From Pyrenopolyporus hunteri (Eukaryota; Ascomycota; Sordariomycetes; Xylariales; Hypoxylaceae), in contig CADCXC010000018.1 in NCBI GenBank assembly GCA_902806595.1, positions 496,001-560,000 on the forward strand: a stretch of 64,000 nt of DNA, in the 5' to 3' direction. Positions 49,839-59,686 of the stretch are shown piece by piece. The position numbers and the translations under genes were made by a program. Each line of letters begins with the position of its first letter. The stretch's first letter is position 1. Under the pieces are notes generated by a model that did not search any database, had not been told where the DNA came from, and was given only the letters and a program-made list of their open reading frames with translations.

Positions 49839-50437
49839 GCGGATGGGCCGAGAATAGGATGGAGAAGCGAACGAATCGAATTTCGCAAAAAAAGAATCTA
49901 ACTCGTTTGGCCTAGCTGTCTAAAATATGAGCCGATCGAATCTGGCGCTATCTGATCTTGATCTTTGATCTCGCCTTACCTCAAACCCTACCACCTTGCC
50001 GACGCGCAACTCGAGCATGACGTTGCTACTACGTGCTTTCCGGCTAGAAAACGTTTAACAGGTTGCTGGCGCTGCCCGAGAGTTATGTATGCGTCGGGGC
50101 ATTACGTAGCGACGGATTGGGATTAATTTAGCGAGCTAATGTTCTGGTCGCCGTCGCTGTCTAGTTACAACGACAACCCGGACATCGAATTACTTATCAG
50201 GTCGTCACCGTAGACGTGACTATGGTAGTGTGAGTGGCAACGTATATGCCTCTTCATTAATGCCGTAGCGTTCGCGCAGTTTGCATGCTAACGTGACATT
50301 GCATTGGTGCAGCTGTCCCCTATCACCGAGTTTTACGCCCCGGGGTACTTTTCGTAATTATATAGCAAATAGGCATCTTGCGCAAGCTCACGGTTCCATC
50401 TCGTCATACCCCCATCCTCTCAGAAGAAATATGCGTC
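49839..50437. other. convergent 3' intergenic region
   Basis: About 0.6 kb between the 3' ends of the HND kinase (+) and the BIM1-like gene (-). No gene-like frame was seen. Confidence 0.5.
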
Positions 50438-51381
50438 TCACAGATTCATACCGATGGCAAACACGCAGGCCAGGCCAACCGTAGCGACGAATGCGGTTCC
50501 ACTCATAGCTGTTCCCACCGCAGAATTGTGGCTGGAAGAAGGGCAGGCCGCCGGAGCCGAGGAGTTCGAGTTGGGAGTCGCCGACGAGTGACCAACGATA
50601 ACAGCTTTCACGTTGGCATCAGTCTTACAATCTCCGTCCGGAACCTTCGCGGCAGATCGGAAGGTGATATCGGCGCACTAGCGTGTTGTCAGTTAGCTCG
50701 CGGTCGTATTTTACACTCGCACGTGCGCTACGTCGAGGTCGTGCCAGTTAAGAAGAGAAGAAAAGAAAAGAAAAGAAAAGAAAAGAAAAGAAAAGAAAAG
50801 AAAAGAAAAGAAAAGAAAAGAAAAGAAAAGAAAAGAAAAAAAAAGGAAAAAAAAAAACAATTTTACACCACTTACGTTGTACAGAGCAGAACCAGAATCG
50901 CCGTTGGTGACAACTTGGATAGTGGCGTTGGTGCCGTCGGCAACTTCCATAGGCACAGACAGCGATGAAAGACAAAACTTGCCGCTGCCAGTTACGTTCA
51001 TCAACTCAGGGGTGAGGGACAGGTTGAAGTTGGTGACTACTTTGCCGAGGCCGACATTGATGTAGAGATAGGTCCAAGGGTGATGGAGAGTGAGCTGGAC
51101 AGCGCCATTGGTGATGGGCCAATCGGTTCGATTGCCGACGCCATCGGGAACCCCGCCGCCTGTGTATCAAGTTATCAGTAACTAGGCATCGCCCCGAGAA
51201 TAACGACAATATCCATGTTAGCAAGGACGGTATGAGGAGGACACATACAGGGATAAGTCCACTGCGAGTAGTTGAGGGCCTCGTTGAATGTGTTGGCACG
51301 CCAGGGCGGGTAGTTAATGGCGAAGTGAGCGGATGCCTGGTGGGCGACCACGAGGATAAGGGTAGTGACGGCGGCGAACAT
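50438..51381 (-). CDS. BIM1-like (X325) GPI-anchored copper-protein homologue
   Basis: Three exons, 51249-51381, 50876-51159 and 50438-50677, give 657 nt and 218 residues. Introns are 89 nt (GTATGT donor) and 198 nt (GTAAGT donor, branch GCTAAC, acceptor CTAG). Joins restore SQWTYP-CGGVPDGVGN and SALYN-CADITFRS. Residues 1-18 (MFAAVTTLILVVAHQASA) are a signal peptide; cleavage leaves His as the first mature residue, followed by FAINYPPWRANTFNEA. This is the hallmark of the BIM1-like/X325 family, whose amino-terminal His helps bind copper and which is related in fold to lytic polysaccharide monooxygenases but is linked to copper acquisition, not polysaccharide cleavage. The C-terminus is Ser/Ala-rich and ends in a hydrophobic segment (FVATVGLACVFAIGMNL), fitting a GPI anchor. 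Confidence 0.92.
50761..50835. repeat. (AAAAG)15 microsatellite inside an intron
   Basis: Fifteen uninterrupted AAAAG units followed by an A-rich tail. On the coding strand this is (CTTTT)15, located between the donor and branch site of intron 2 of the BIM1-like gene, so it forms an exaggerated polypyrimidine stretch. It accounts for most of that intron's extra length relative to its neighbours. Confidence 0.95.
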
Positions 51382-53526
51382 GATGACGATAAAGTCAAGG
51401 TAGATCAAGTGAGTGCTCAGGACGGGATTAGGGTATGGTTCTCGAGAGACCGAAGGTGTGAAGAAAGAGGAAGAGGACGAGGGGGAAGAAGAAGTGAAAA
51501 GGAAAATAGGTCGCTAAGGATGTAGAGATGATGTACCTATGTAGGTACATATGTGGGATTATTCGACTCTTGTGTTCCCGACCTGGGGGATAAGGCAAGA
51601 CCCAAGTCGTCGGATAGGTCCAGCGCACTCAGCTTTAGGTAGGTAGGTATATGCCTATTTTACATACGTCTATCTGCCACCTACCTGTATGTACGTAGGT
51701 ACCTATTTATGTGATTACCCAGGTAACTACCTGGGCCTACCCTATATCCACCAGACATGTAGTTGATGGTAGGTAGGTACCTAGGTAGTAGCTCTTTCTC
51801 CCTGTGGAGTAATTAGCTCAACTCGCGATCTAGAACATGGGTACATGTATAATAACTAGGTAGGCAGCTAGGTAGTGCTTTCCTGGGGCATCTATTCTGA
51901 GTGATTACCCCATACCAATCGGATCCATCAAGCGTCCTACCCAGGTACACATGTTTTACACAGCTACCAGGTAATCCAATAGATATCTCTCTATACGCCT
52001 TAGTACAAGTAGGTACCTAGGTATCTAATGTTACGTGGTACATTAATTATATCTGGGTAACCAAGATGAAGAGAACAGCTGCAAGTCGAACCTCATTACA
52101 GCGTGTCTTAGGTACCTTAATTAGATGGTAGAAGTTTGAGGTAAGAACCCAACTCGAGGTACGTACGTAAACTCTCAGCAGCTAAGACTTTTAAGTTACC
52201 TCTTCCCTTCACCCCCACAAGATGGAATCGCATGTAGCTACCTAGACACCTTAGGCTACCCGCAGTCCGATTGAGCAAGTTTCCGTCCAACCAATTTCGA
52301 GTTTAAAATCGAGCGAACAGGGGTGTGTGCCGTAGGTTCGAACCTAGGTAGGCAAACTATTTTAGCTACTAGCATAGGTACATGTAGCCGAATCACCGGG
52401 TAGATAGGTACATGTATAGAACAATGAAGGCAAAGAACCTATAAAGTTTGATCGTACAACATGTTTCCGAGGCTCTGTTTCATGGGTCCTTCCTCATAAA
52501 GTGCCAGAAAATAAAAGAAGAGATGGCTTCAAGTTCACGGTCTTAGGGGGACGGCGATGGACGGACAATCCGGGGAGGGAATAGGCATTTAGTTATACAA
52601 CTATATTTTTCGGCTTTAGTCTGCGGTCTAGTACAAATAATCTCTAGAGGGGTTTGCTAAACTACCTATCTTATCTACCTCGGGTAGGTAGATTAGATAT
52701 CTAGCCTCAATATTAGAGTGCTTCGATAGCGTAAGTTAGGTAATTAGGTAGGTATCTTTGAGTTAAAACTTGACTGGGTACCTACCAGGTATGTAGCTAG
52801 ACATACAACGCCTCTGGTCTACTATAAAATCGGTCCTCGAAACCCGCTCTCAGCCGCAAACGTCCTCTGCTAGGATCAGGCGTTTCCTTACTTATGGAAG
52901 CAACGCATTATATCCCTGCCCAGTTAACTAGGATAGGTAAGTGTAGGTACCCAACGATGGTAAGGAATAGGCCAGAAATACTTGCTCAAACGTCCTCAAA
53001 CGGCAACCCGTTCAAAATCTAAACTACCGCCGACGTCTCGCTTACCTATCATATATATGCCTCCGTATTAATCCGACTTACTGTTTTTAGAGGTACGAGG
53101 GTTGTACTCGGGTTCAAGCCATATACTAGACCAAAATATTCATAACTCAGCTCTTCGGACCTCGACACATGTTAAAAATGCGCATGGAAAGCGCTGGATC
53201 AGCTCTAGAGCTAGCTAGCTTATAGAATACAATAAAACACGGCTCCGGAGTAGGTAAATCAACATAGAAAGTATTTACACACACTACATCGGCGGTGATG
53301 TCTCTGAGGGTCTTCATTCATCCATATATAGGGCCCCTTATCTTCATATAAGGGGTTAGTTGGCTGAAGACAAACACAGCTATCGAAATAATCCTTTGAC
53401 CCCAAACAGCTTAGATCTAATATGGTTTGGAGCATGTACACTGATCGCTTCTTATACTAGGTCCTCTCCCCCGAGGGACAGGGTGACCTTAGTAATTCTA
53501 ATCCGCAAACCACCGTGCCCATTATG
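51382..53526. other. gene desert with palindromic TACCTAGGTA motifs
   Basis: About 2.1 kb with no supportable gene. It is dense in short motifs built from TACCTA, GGTAGG and TACCTAGGTA, for example 51,635-51,790, 52,010-52,025 and 52,675-52,800. A perfect 14-bp palindrome, TAGGTTCGAACCTA, lies at 52333-52346. The first 0.3 kb is the BIM1-like promoter. Confidence 0.5.
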
Positions 53527-53742
53527 CTATGCCAAACAAGTGCCGCCGTTCATTTGATATCCGTGTTCAATTCGGTAAATCCGTCCGGCTAACCGCTCTT
53601 CCAGATTAGATAAAGAGTCTTCATGTGGTGGGTAGGTAAGATCTCTATTACATGTAGGCCTATCACACCTAGATGACACTCCATTCCAAAAGAGTAAAAT
53701 TGCTATCCATAGAAATAGTCGTGAAGGTCCTAGTATAGACAT
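53527..53742 (-). CDS. candidate small cysteine-containing secreted protein
   Basis: A 71-residue open frame beginning with ATG at 53742. The first 24 residues (MSILGPSRLFLWIAILLFWN then GVSS) look like a signal peptide. The mature part begins RCDRPTCNRD and ends GGTCLA, with three cysteines in about 47 residues and a polar centre. It sits alone in a 4.2-kb desert. I know no family match, and a frame this short can arise by chance. It may also be the first exon of something longer. Confidence 0.28.
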   Translation of the reverse strand: MSILGPSRLFLWIAILLFWNGVSSRCDRPTCNRDLTYPPHEDSLSNLEERLAGRIYRIEHGYQMNGGTCLA

Positions 53743-55554
53743 AAAAGGGGCGCATCTAAACGACACACGACTCGTTACGAAGGAAACTTACAGAACTTAC
53801 CCCTAATTTCCCCTTTGCGATCGATAGGTACCTAGGTAGGTATGTATTCTAAAATCATGTCTACCGTAGCAACTTATTGAGCCGGGGTATAGCTCTGGTA
53901 GATCTTCTCTGACCTTCCAGGAGAGAGTTATTCTAGCCTCCCAGTACCACGCTGGACAGCCTCCAGCCCGCAAGCGCTCGAGTGTATGAGCTTAATGACC
54001 ATGTAGCTATCGGCTATCGTCAGAGCGAGAAAAATCGATGTATCGAAGATATCACCCCCTAAGAATTGTTTGGGGGTGTCATAAGGACGACCATATAGCG
54101 ACGGAAACGACTACGTTTTTGCATGAGCTATCTAACTAACCGGGCAGAAAGCCTAGGTATACATACCTACCTAGGTACAAGGTAATAATTCCATCTTCGT
54201 ATTGCCTTGTCTCCCAGCTATGATTCGTTTACTAAGATGAGAAGCGAAACAACCCGATATATTCTGATATAGTCAATCGCATACTGCCATTCTCACCTCT
54301 CCATGTAATTCGCTCACTATCATTGACGAGGACAACATACTAACTACCTCAAAAGACCTATAAGTTAAATCATAGATCTTTGCTTCATTACCATGCTAAT
54401 TGCCTGTCTGATAATTTAAGCTTTTAACGATTACTAATACCTTTAAAGCAACCCTGAAGAACAAAAAAAAGGGGGGAAGGAGGATGACTACCTACCTACC
54501 TATCCTACTCACTTAACAACCCCTTAAAATGACCGGCTAATCACGTTATTTGAATCGTATTAGCAGTAACACATAGGTAGGTACGTAGGTAGGTATTTTC
54601 ATATTAGCATCATCTACCTAGGTACCTAGCTAAACACTACACGCCGGACAGTAACAACAAATAACAACTTAACGGTCGCATTAGCTGAAGAGATAGATCA
54701 TCGCTGGGGAACGTTTTTCTAAGAGACGGGAGGTTCGGCACGTCGAAAGTCACTTTGCGAGTAACGTTACAGCATTAAATGGAATGAATGCTCGAGGATC
54801 ACCGTCACGACTCTTGAACGGCATCAACCCGGCTAATTTCATAAATGCACCAACGGCAGAGTCTATATTCTGAACCGCAGCTATGCTCTAACGGCACACA
54901 TCTAGATTGCGATCTGCCCATTTACTGACCGAGGGAGAGCTGCCGGCCGAGGACAATTTCCTGTCAGGCTTTGAATTCCTTACTCGCCCTACGCAAGTCC
55001 CTTTTTTCCCAATAATACATACAATCACAACGCCCCCCCTTCCCCAAGTTGGGTGCGATCATCGTTCGTCGACACGTTTCCGCCCAGCCCAATCATGCAG
55101 TTAACCCAAACGCCGGGACAGGAGAAACCCATGTTCTCCGCACTCCCTTTCCCTAATGAAAAGCAAATGTGTATAATGCTACCCAAACCAAGTAGGTCCG
55201 TTGCGCCGATGATTTTAATTCCAGAGTGCGGGTGACGATGCGGGACACAAATGAGAAAGGACGTATGCCGGGGTGTCGTAAGCTGAGTGCAGCAGATAGG
55301 TACAGGCCGCAAGCGAGGTCACGGGTAAGTTGTACTTCGGTAGGCGATCAACGTGTGGTATTAAAAACAAATGAGACTCGGTCATACGCCGTCCGTCGTG
55401 TTCTGGGAGGCCAGAAGGCCAAAGCCGAAGTGGATCGGTTGGCTGATATGCTAAATGCTGGGGTATATATTCCGGTACATCTAAATGTAGGGCCATGTGC
55501 GTCGTGTTGGTAGGTGGGAGATGATAATATGATAGAAATGTGATCATAAGTGTG
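53743..55554. other. gene desert downstream of PNG1
   Basis: About 1.8 kb with no supportable gene. It contains TACCTAGGTA clusters at 53,826-53,842, 54,155-54,175 and 54,570-54,630. Frames at 54907-55104, 55025-55312 and 55215-55721 overlap the PNG1 3' end or look random. Confidence 0.45.
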
Positions 55555-57072
55555 TCATCTTCGGGGTGGATCTCTGGGATCTTGAAATTGTTGGTTCCGT
55601 CGGCCGTTCTCCCCCCGGGCGGCAACCCATTCCGCATTGCCGCTCTGCCGACCCGGTTGCTCGGCCGGAAGCTTCTGGTCGTCGTTAGACGGAGAGGAAC
55701 CGGGGGTCCGACTTCCAGCACCGGTAGATGAACCCGAGGGGCCCGGAACCATGCGCGTCACCGCCTGCGTGATCGAGGCAACGACGTAGCCTCGGAGCTC
55801 GCGGTCTTCTCTTGAATCTTCCTTTTCTAATCGGAATCGCTCCTCCTTGCTCATATTGGCGCGCCGGATATTCTTGATCTCCTGCATGATATAGAGCATG
55901 ACTTCTTCGGGGCATCGGTTCCTCTCGAGCGCATGCTCGCTTTTGCGCACGTACCGGCGGGTCACGTCGGTCGCACCGTCTATACTGAAGGCGATACAGT
56001 ACGACATTTGCTTGCCCCAGCCCTCCGTATAAAGACGTGGATTATCCCATGCCTCCTCACACGCGTCCACGTGGATCCATCGCTGCTTGTGTTCCGAGTA
56101 GATCTCAGTCCACACGTGGTCCTCGGCGTTCCATACCCAGCGCACGCGGCCACCGACGGCGCGACAGAGCATGCTAAAACAATTAGCCCACTCGCCGCAT
56201 CGTCCGCGCCTCGTCTGTAGCAGCCGCCAGACATCGCTGTACCGCGGAAATCGTTCATACGCCCGGCAGGACTGGTTGGAGCACTCATACAACTCGACTC
56301 GTAGCGCTCCACAGGCATTCTCCTCGGGGGTCGGCTGCGTCATACCCCTCGCAACGGTGGGCGATAAGCAAACAGGGCACGGTGGGTTGTTCACCCATGT
56401 GAAGAACGACCGTTTAAACCATCTACAATCGAGGCGATTAGATGGCCATCATCCGGGGAAAAAAAAGAAAGTTACGGGAAAGCGGATTGAGAAATAGTCT
56501 CACCTCAGCAGCGCACGGATTACGCAGTCTTGATATCCCCATTCCGGTTTGCGGCCGTCTCCCATGCTCTCCGCCTGCGCCTGCAGTACCTGGGATTCCT
56601 CCTCAGCTTCGCTATATATCCTATCTAGTGGTATCGCTTGGAGGGCCTCGTCGAGGAGTCCGGGATTCTCGTACTTGGTCGGCGTCAACGATAATGACAC
56701 GAGTAGACTACGGAACCTCTGAGAATCTCGGTCGTGTGGAGCCGGAGGAGTTGGGATTTTAGGTAAGTTACGGAGCGAGGAGTAAGACGGCGGTAGAGCT
56801 GGAGAGCTATGGCTATATCCTTGGCCGTGGGACGACGTCGGTCTGCTATGGCTACTGCTGGATGGCGTCGCCGAAGGTACTCGGAGGTTTGACGATGACG
56901 CTTGCTCCCGGGGACCCGAAGAATCGAGACGCGAGCGATTTGCTCGTGACTGTTCGAATTCGTTTAATCGTTTCGTCCTCAAAAGCTGCTCGAATTGAAT
57001 TCGTAGATCGCGGGCCCATTCCTCCCCGTAGTCGCCCCGGTTATTGCCAGAACCATCACTGCCGCTAGCCAT
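55555..57072 (-). CDS. png1: peptide:N-glycanase homologue
   Basis: Two exons, 56504-57072 and 55555-56422, joined across an 81-nt intron (GTGAGA donor, GTAG acceptor), give 1437 nt and 478 residues. The join gives VIRALLR-WFKRSFFTWVNN. After an N-terminal helix (EEWARDLRIQFEQLLRTKR) and a Ser/Pro-rich linker comes the transglutaminase-like core: a CPVC...CSNQSC zinc-type motif at 205-242, Cys265 in GRCGEWANCF, His292 in AEDHVWTEIY and Asp309 in HVDACEE. The 27- and 17-residue spacings match the yeast PNG1 triad. The enzyme removes N-glycans from misfolded glycoproteins in the cytosol during ER-associated degradation. The C-terminus is Ser/Pro- and Arg-rich and poorly conserved. The triad is complete here, whereas the Neurospora orthologue was reported inactive. 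Confidence 0.94.
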
Positions 57073-58500
57073 GGTTTCACTGTCTAGTCGCTGAGACGAA
57101 AGATAACTTGTAACCGAGGCAGGGTCGCTGTTCTACACACGTATAGGCTGCTTAAGGGAAGTTATATTTCAGTCACCTGTTGGTTCGAAGGATGTTTGCT
57201 GGTGATGTTGAATCCGAGCCCAATTAGGGGTAGCCTCGAGATCACGCAGGGAGACCACTTCGTCGGCTTGGAGGACCGCGATGATGTGGACTCGGCCAGC
57301 AGCCTCCGACAGCTTAGTCGCCGCCAGCGGGCAGGGGGAGCTTGTTTCGTCGGACGAGACAAATTGGTAGCGGCGGTCGATTAATCCCCCATAATCATCA
57401 GTCGCTCAGTGTCTGTATGCCGTTTCCACTATATGTCGCACCGCACCGGTGCCCTCCTCATCTGCTTCTTCCCTAAGCAATCCTAAATAGAATTGCGAGT
57501 AGCTTCCCTCGGTGTCGCGTAGCGGTAGAAAACGAATGGGCAACGGACTCGATCGAAATGGACTGATTACTAGAGTTTCCCTTTTTCTGGAGGGGGGAGG
57601 TAACCCGTGATGAGATTTCGTCGTAAGTCGTTGGGGGGGAGGATGCGCAGCAGATGACAACAAGGCAGAAGAGCGGGAAGGTGGATGAGCGGGCCGACAC
57701 AGGCGATTAGGTGCAATAAGTCATACAGAGCAAGGCAGAGAAGTAGGGAAGTAGAGAAGTAGAGGAGGAGAGATACAGGCCAGGCAATGAATGTACGGGG
57801 GAGGGCCTGAAGGGATAGGATTATGAATTTGCTAGGTGCGACTGTGTAGGTAGGTTTGGAAGAGTGGTAGAGTGGTAGAAGTGGTAAAAGTGGTAAAGTT
57901 GATGGTGATGGTAATGGTGGTGGTAAGTAGTGGGGGAGCCTGTGGGTGTGTATTCGTTCACAGGGAGGGAAAAGCCGACGACGGGTTCGCTAGGCTAGGT
58001 ACGCTGCGCTACGAAATGATAGGCAGCGGAGCAAAAGGTATTAGTTGTATGTAAGTGCATGCGTATGTGTTTAGCTAGTGCGTGTGCACTCGCAATCCCC
58101 GGATAGGCATGGGGTTCAGGCTGTCAGGACAGGTTAAGATAATGTACATGCAATACCTTACCTCATGATTTAGGTACAAATCCGTACAAAAGAGGGAAGA
58201 GTGGCAGAGAAGGGAAAGGCACCCACCTCCCCTCCCCCCAAAAGATGGGTGCAGGGTTTGCGTAGGCTGCGTAGGCCTTCTCCGCCCGCTACCATCCAGG
58301 ACCCGCGTCATTGGTCGATTCTGGCACTAGGTACAGTGCACCGCGCCATAGCAGGCTGCATCGGTACTGTACTTCGCGGCAGAAAACGTATTTAGGGCGC
58401 AGAAGAGAAAGCGTGAACGCGCGTCTCCTACGCCGTCTGGCCAATCATCTAATATGGATTCGGCCATGGGAAGTGGGGTCGCGACGACTATTCTCAAAGA
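57073..58500. other. intergenic upstream of PNG1
   Basis: About 1.4 kb upstream of PNG1 without a supportable gene. It includes a GGTGGTAAGTAGTGGGGG-rich part (57,870-57,935) and purine-rich tracts. Frames at 57406-57700 (-) and 58201-58661 (+) are low-complexity. Confidence 0.4.
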
Positions 58501-58510
58501 TGCCTCTTGA

Positions 58511-58583
58511 TTTATTATTATTATTATCACCATCATCACCACCATTACCACCACCACCATCATCATCATCATTATCATTATTG
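58511..58583. repeat. imperfect trinucleotide repeat (TTA/ATC/ACC)
   Basis: A run of TTA units passes into mixed CAT/CAC/ACC units and back to ATT/ATC units. It is an interrupted trinucleotide microsatellite in non-coding DNA. Confidence 0.8.
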
Positions 58584-59650
58584 TATTGTTATTTTTTTCC
58601 TTTTCTAATTTGCCATTGTAAGAATTTTCAGGGCATGCTTTTGGGGCCGGTCCTTGTTTGAGGAGGAACATGATCTATTATTTCCGTCGTTTGTGAGATG
58701 CCCTTTGAAGATTCTTGTGCATTTATGATGCATGCATACAGTCAAGTAGGTACGTAGGTTCGTGTATGTAGGTACTTACGTACAACGTCCATACCATACA
58801 TATTAGTACAAAGATAGACCTGGGCTTGTCCCTGGAACCCCAAGAATGGACGCAACGACCGGAGTGAATACGTACGTACGTACATACGCAGAGGTACCTA
58901 CATGTACGTGAGCATACAATTTACAGTTCCGGTATGCGCAGGGGCTCTAGTAACCTTTTTGTGGAGGCGATGACGAGGCGTGGCTTTCTAATGGTGGCTT
59001 GAAATGCTAAATGAAGCCTGCTGCTGCGGGCGTTCCTGGCACCGCCCCTGGGTCGCTGTGCCACTGCTCAGTCTCGGTTACGATTCCTACAATACATGTT
59101 ACCTACTAGGTACATAATTTAGGTAGAGGTATTTGTACAATTTGTATAATTGTATACATGTAGAGCTCTTGCCTCCGATTCCCGATTTCCATATTCGCCG
59201 ATTATCTGCCTTCCACCTACTACCTACCTAGGTAAGTACCTACCTCAACAGGGGAGAAGTGACATGATTTAACTAGGTAATTCAATTACTTCAACATTGC
59301 CCGTCAAACCCGTATAAAGGGTAAACACCTACATAACTCAATAGCATCAAATGACATTCGATCCTCAACACCTCAACGTAAGTGTTGGCTGCTTCTTCAC
59401 CTGATAGCCGTCCCTCGACTGGGTTCGTCAGCTACACCCGGGTATGCTCAAGGCCCGGTAACAAGATCCTACCAGACATCCCTCGAAACACCAACATCGG
59501 GGCTGCAAAGTCTCAGCAGCACGAATCCCACGTACCTTTCAGCCTCATTCCCCAGCGGGTTCTCTCCCATGCGCGCGCGGCTGATACCTCGCACTAACAC
59601 ACATACATACATGCATACATACATCCCATATGGTATGTGTGTAGTATATG
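58584..59650. other. gene desert
   Basis: About 1.07 kb with no supportable gene. It carries CTACCTAGGTAAG motifs near 59,220 and TACGTACGTAC-type runs near 58,870. Confidence 0.45.
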
Positions 59651-59686
59651 TGGATGTGTGGATGTGTGGATGTGTGGATGTGTGGA
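59651..59686. repeat. 8-bp minisatellite TGGATGTG, about 4.5 copies
   Basis: Four perfect TGGATGTG units and a partial fifth, preceded by CATACATACATG-type repeats and followed by a TATCCATATGGATGATGG palindromic stretch. No gene surrounds it. Confidence 0.85.

Noticed and set aside
50711..51004. Minus-strand frame with a Phe/Ser-rich repeat
   Set aside because: It is the BIM1-like exon reading through into the (CTTTT)n intron; splicing at 50876 removes the repeat.
52333..52346. tRNA T-arm-like GGTTCGAACC
   Set aside because: It is a perfect palindrome within the TACCTAGGTA motif family; no acceptor, D or anticodon stem could be built around it.
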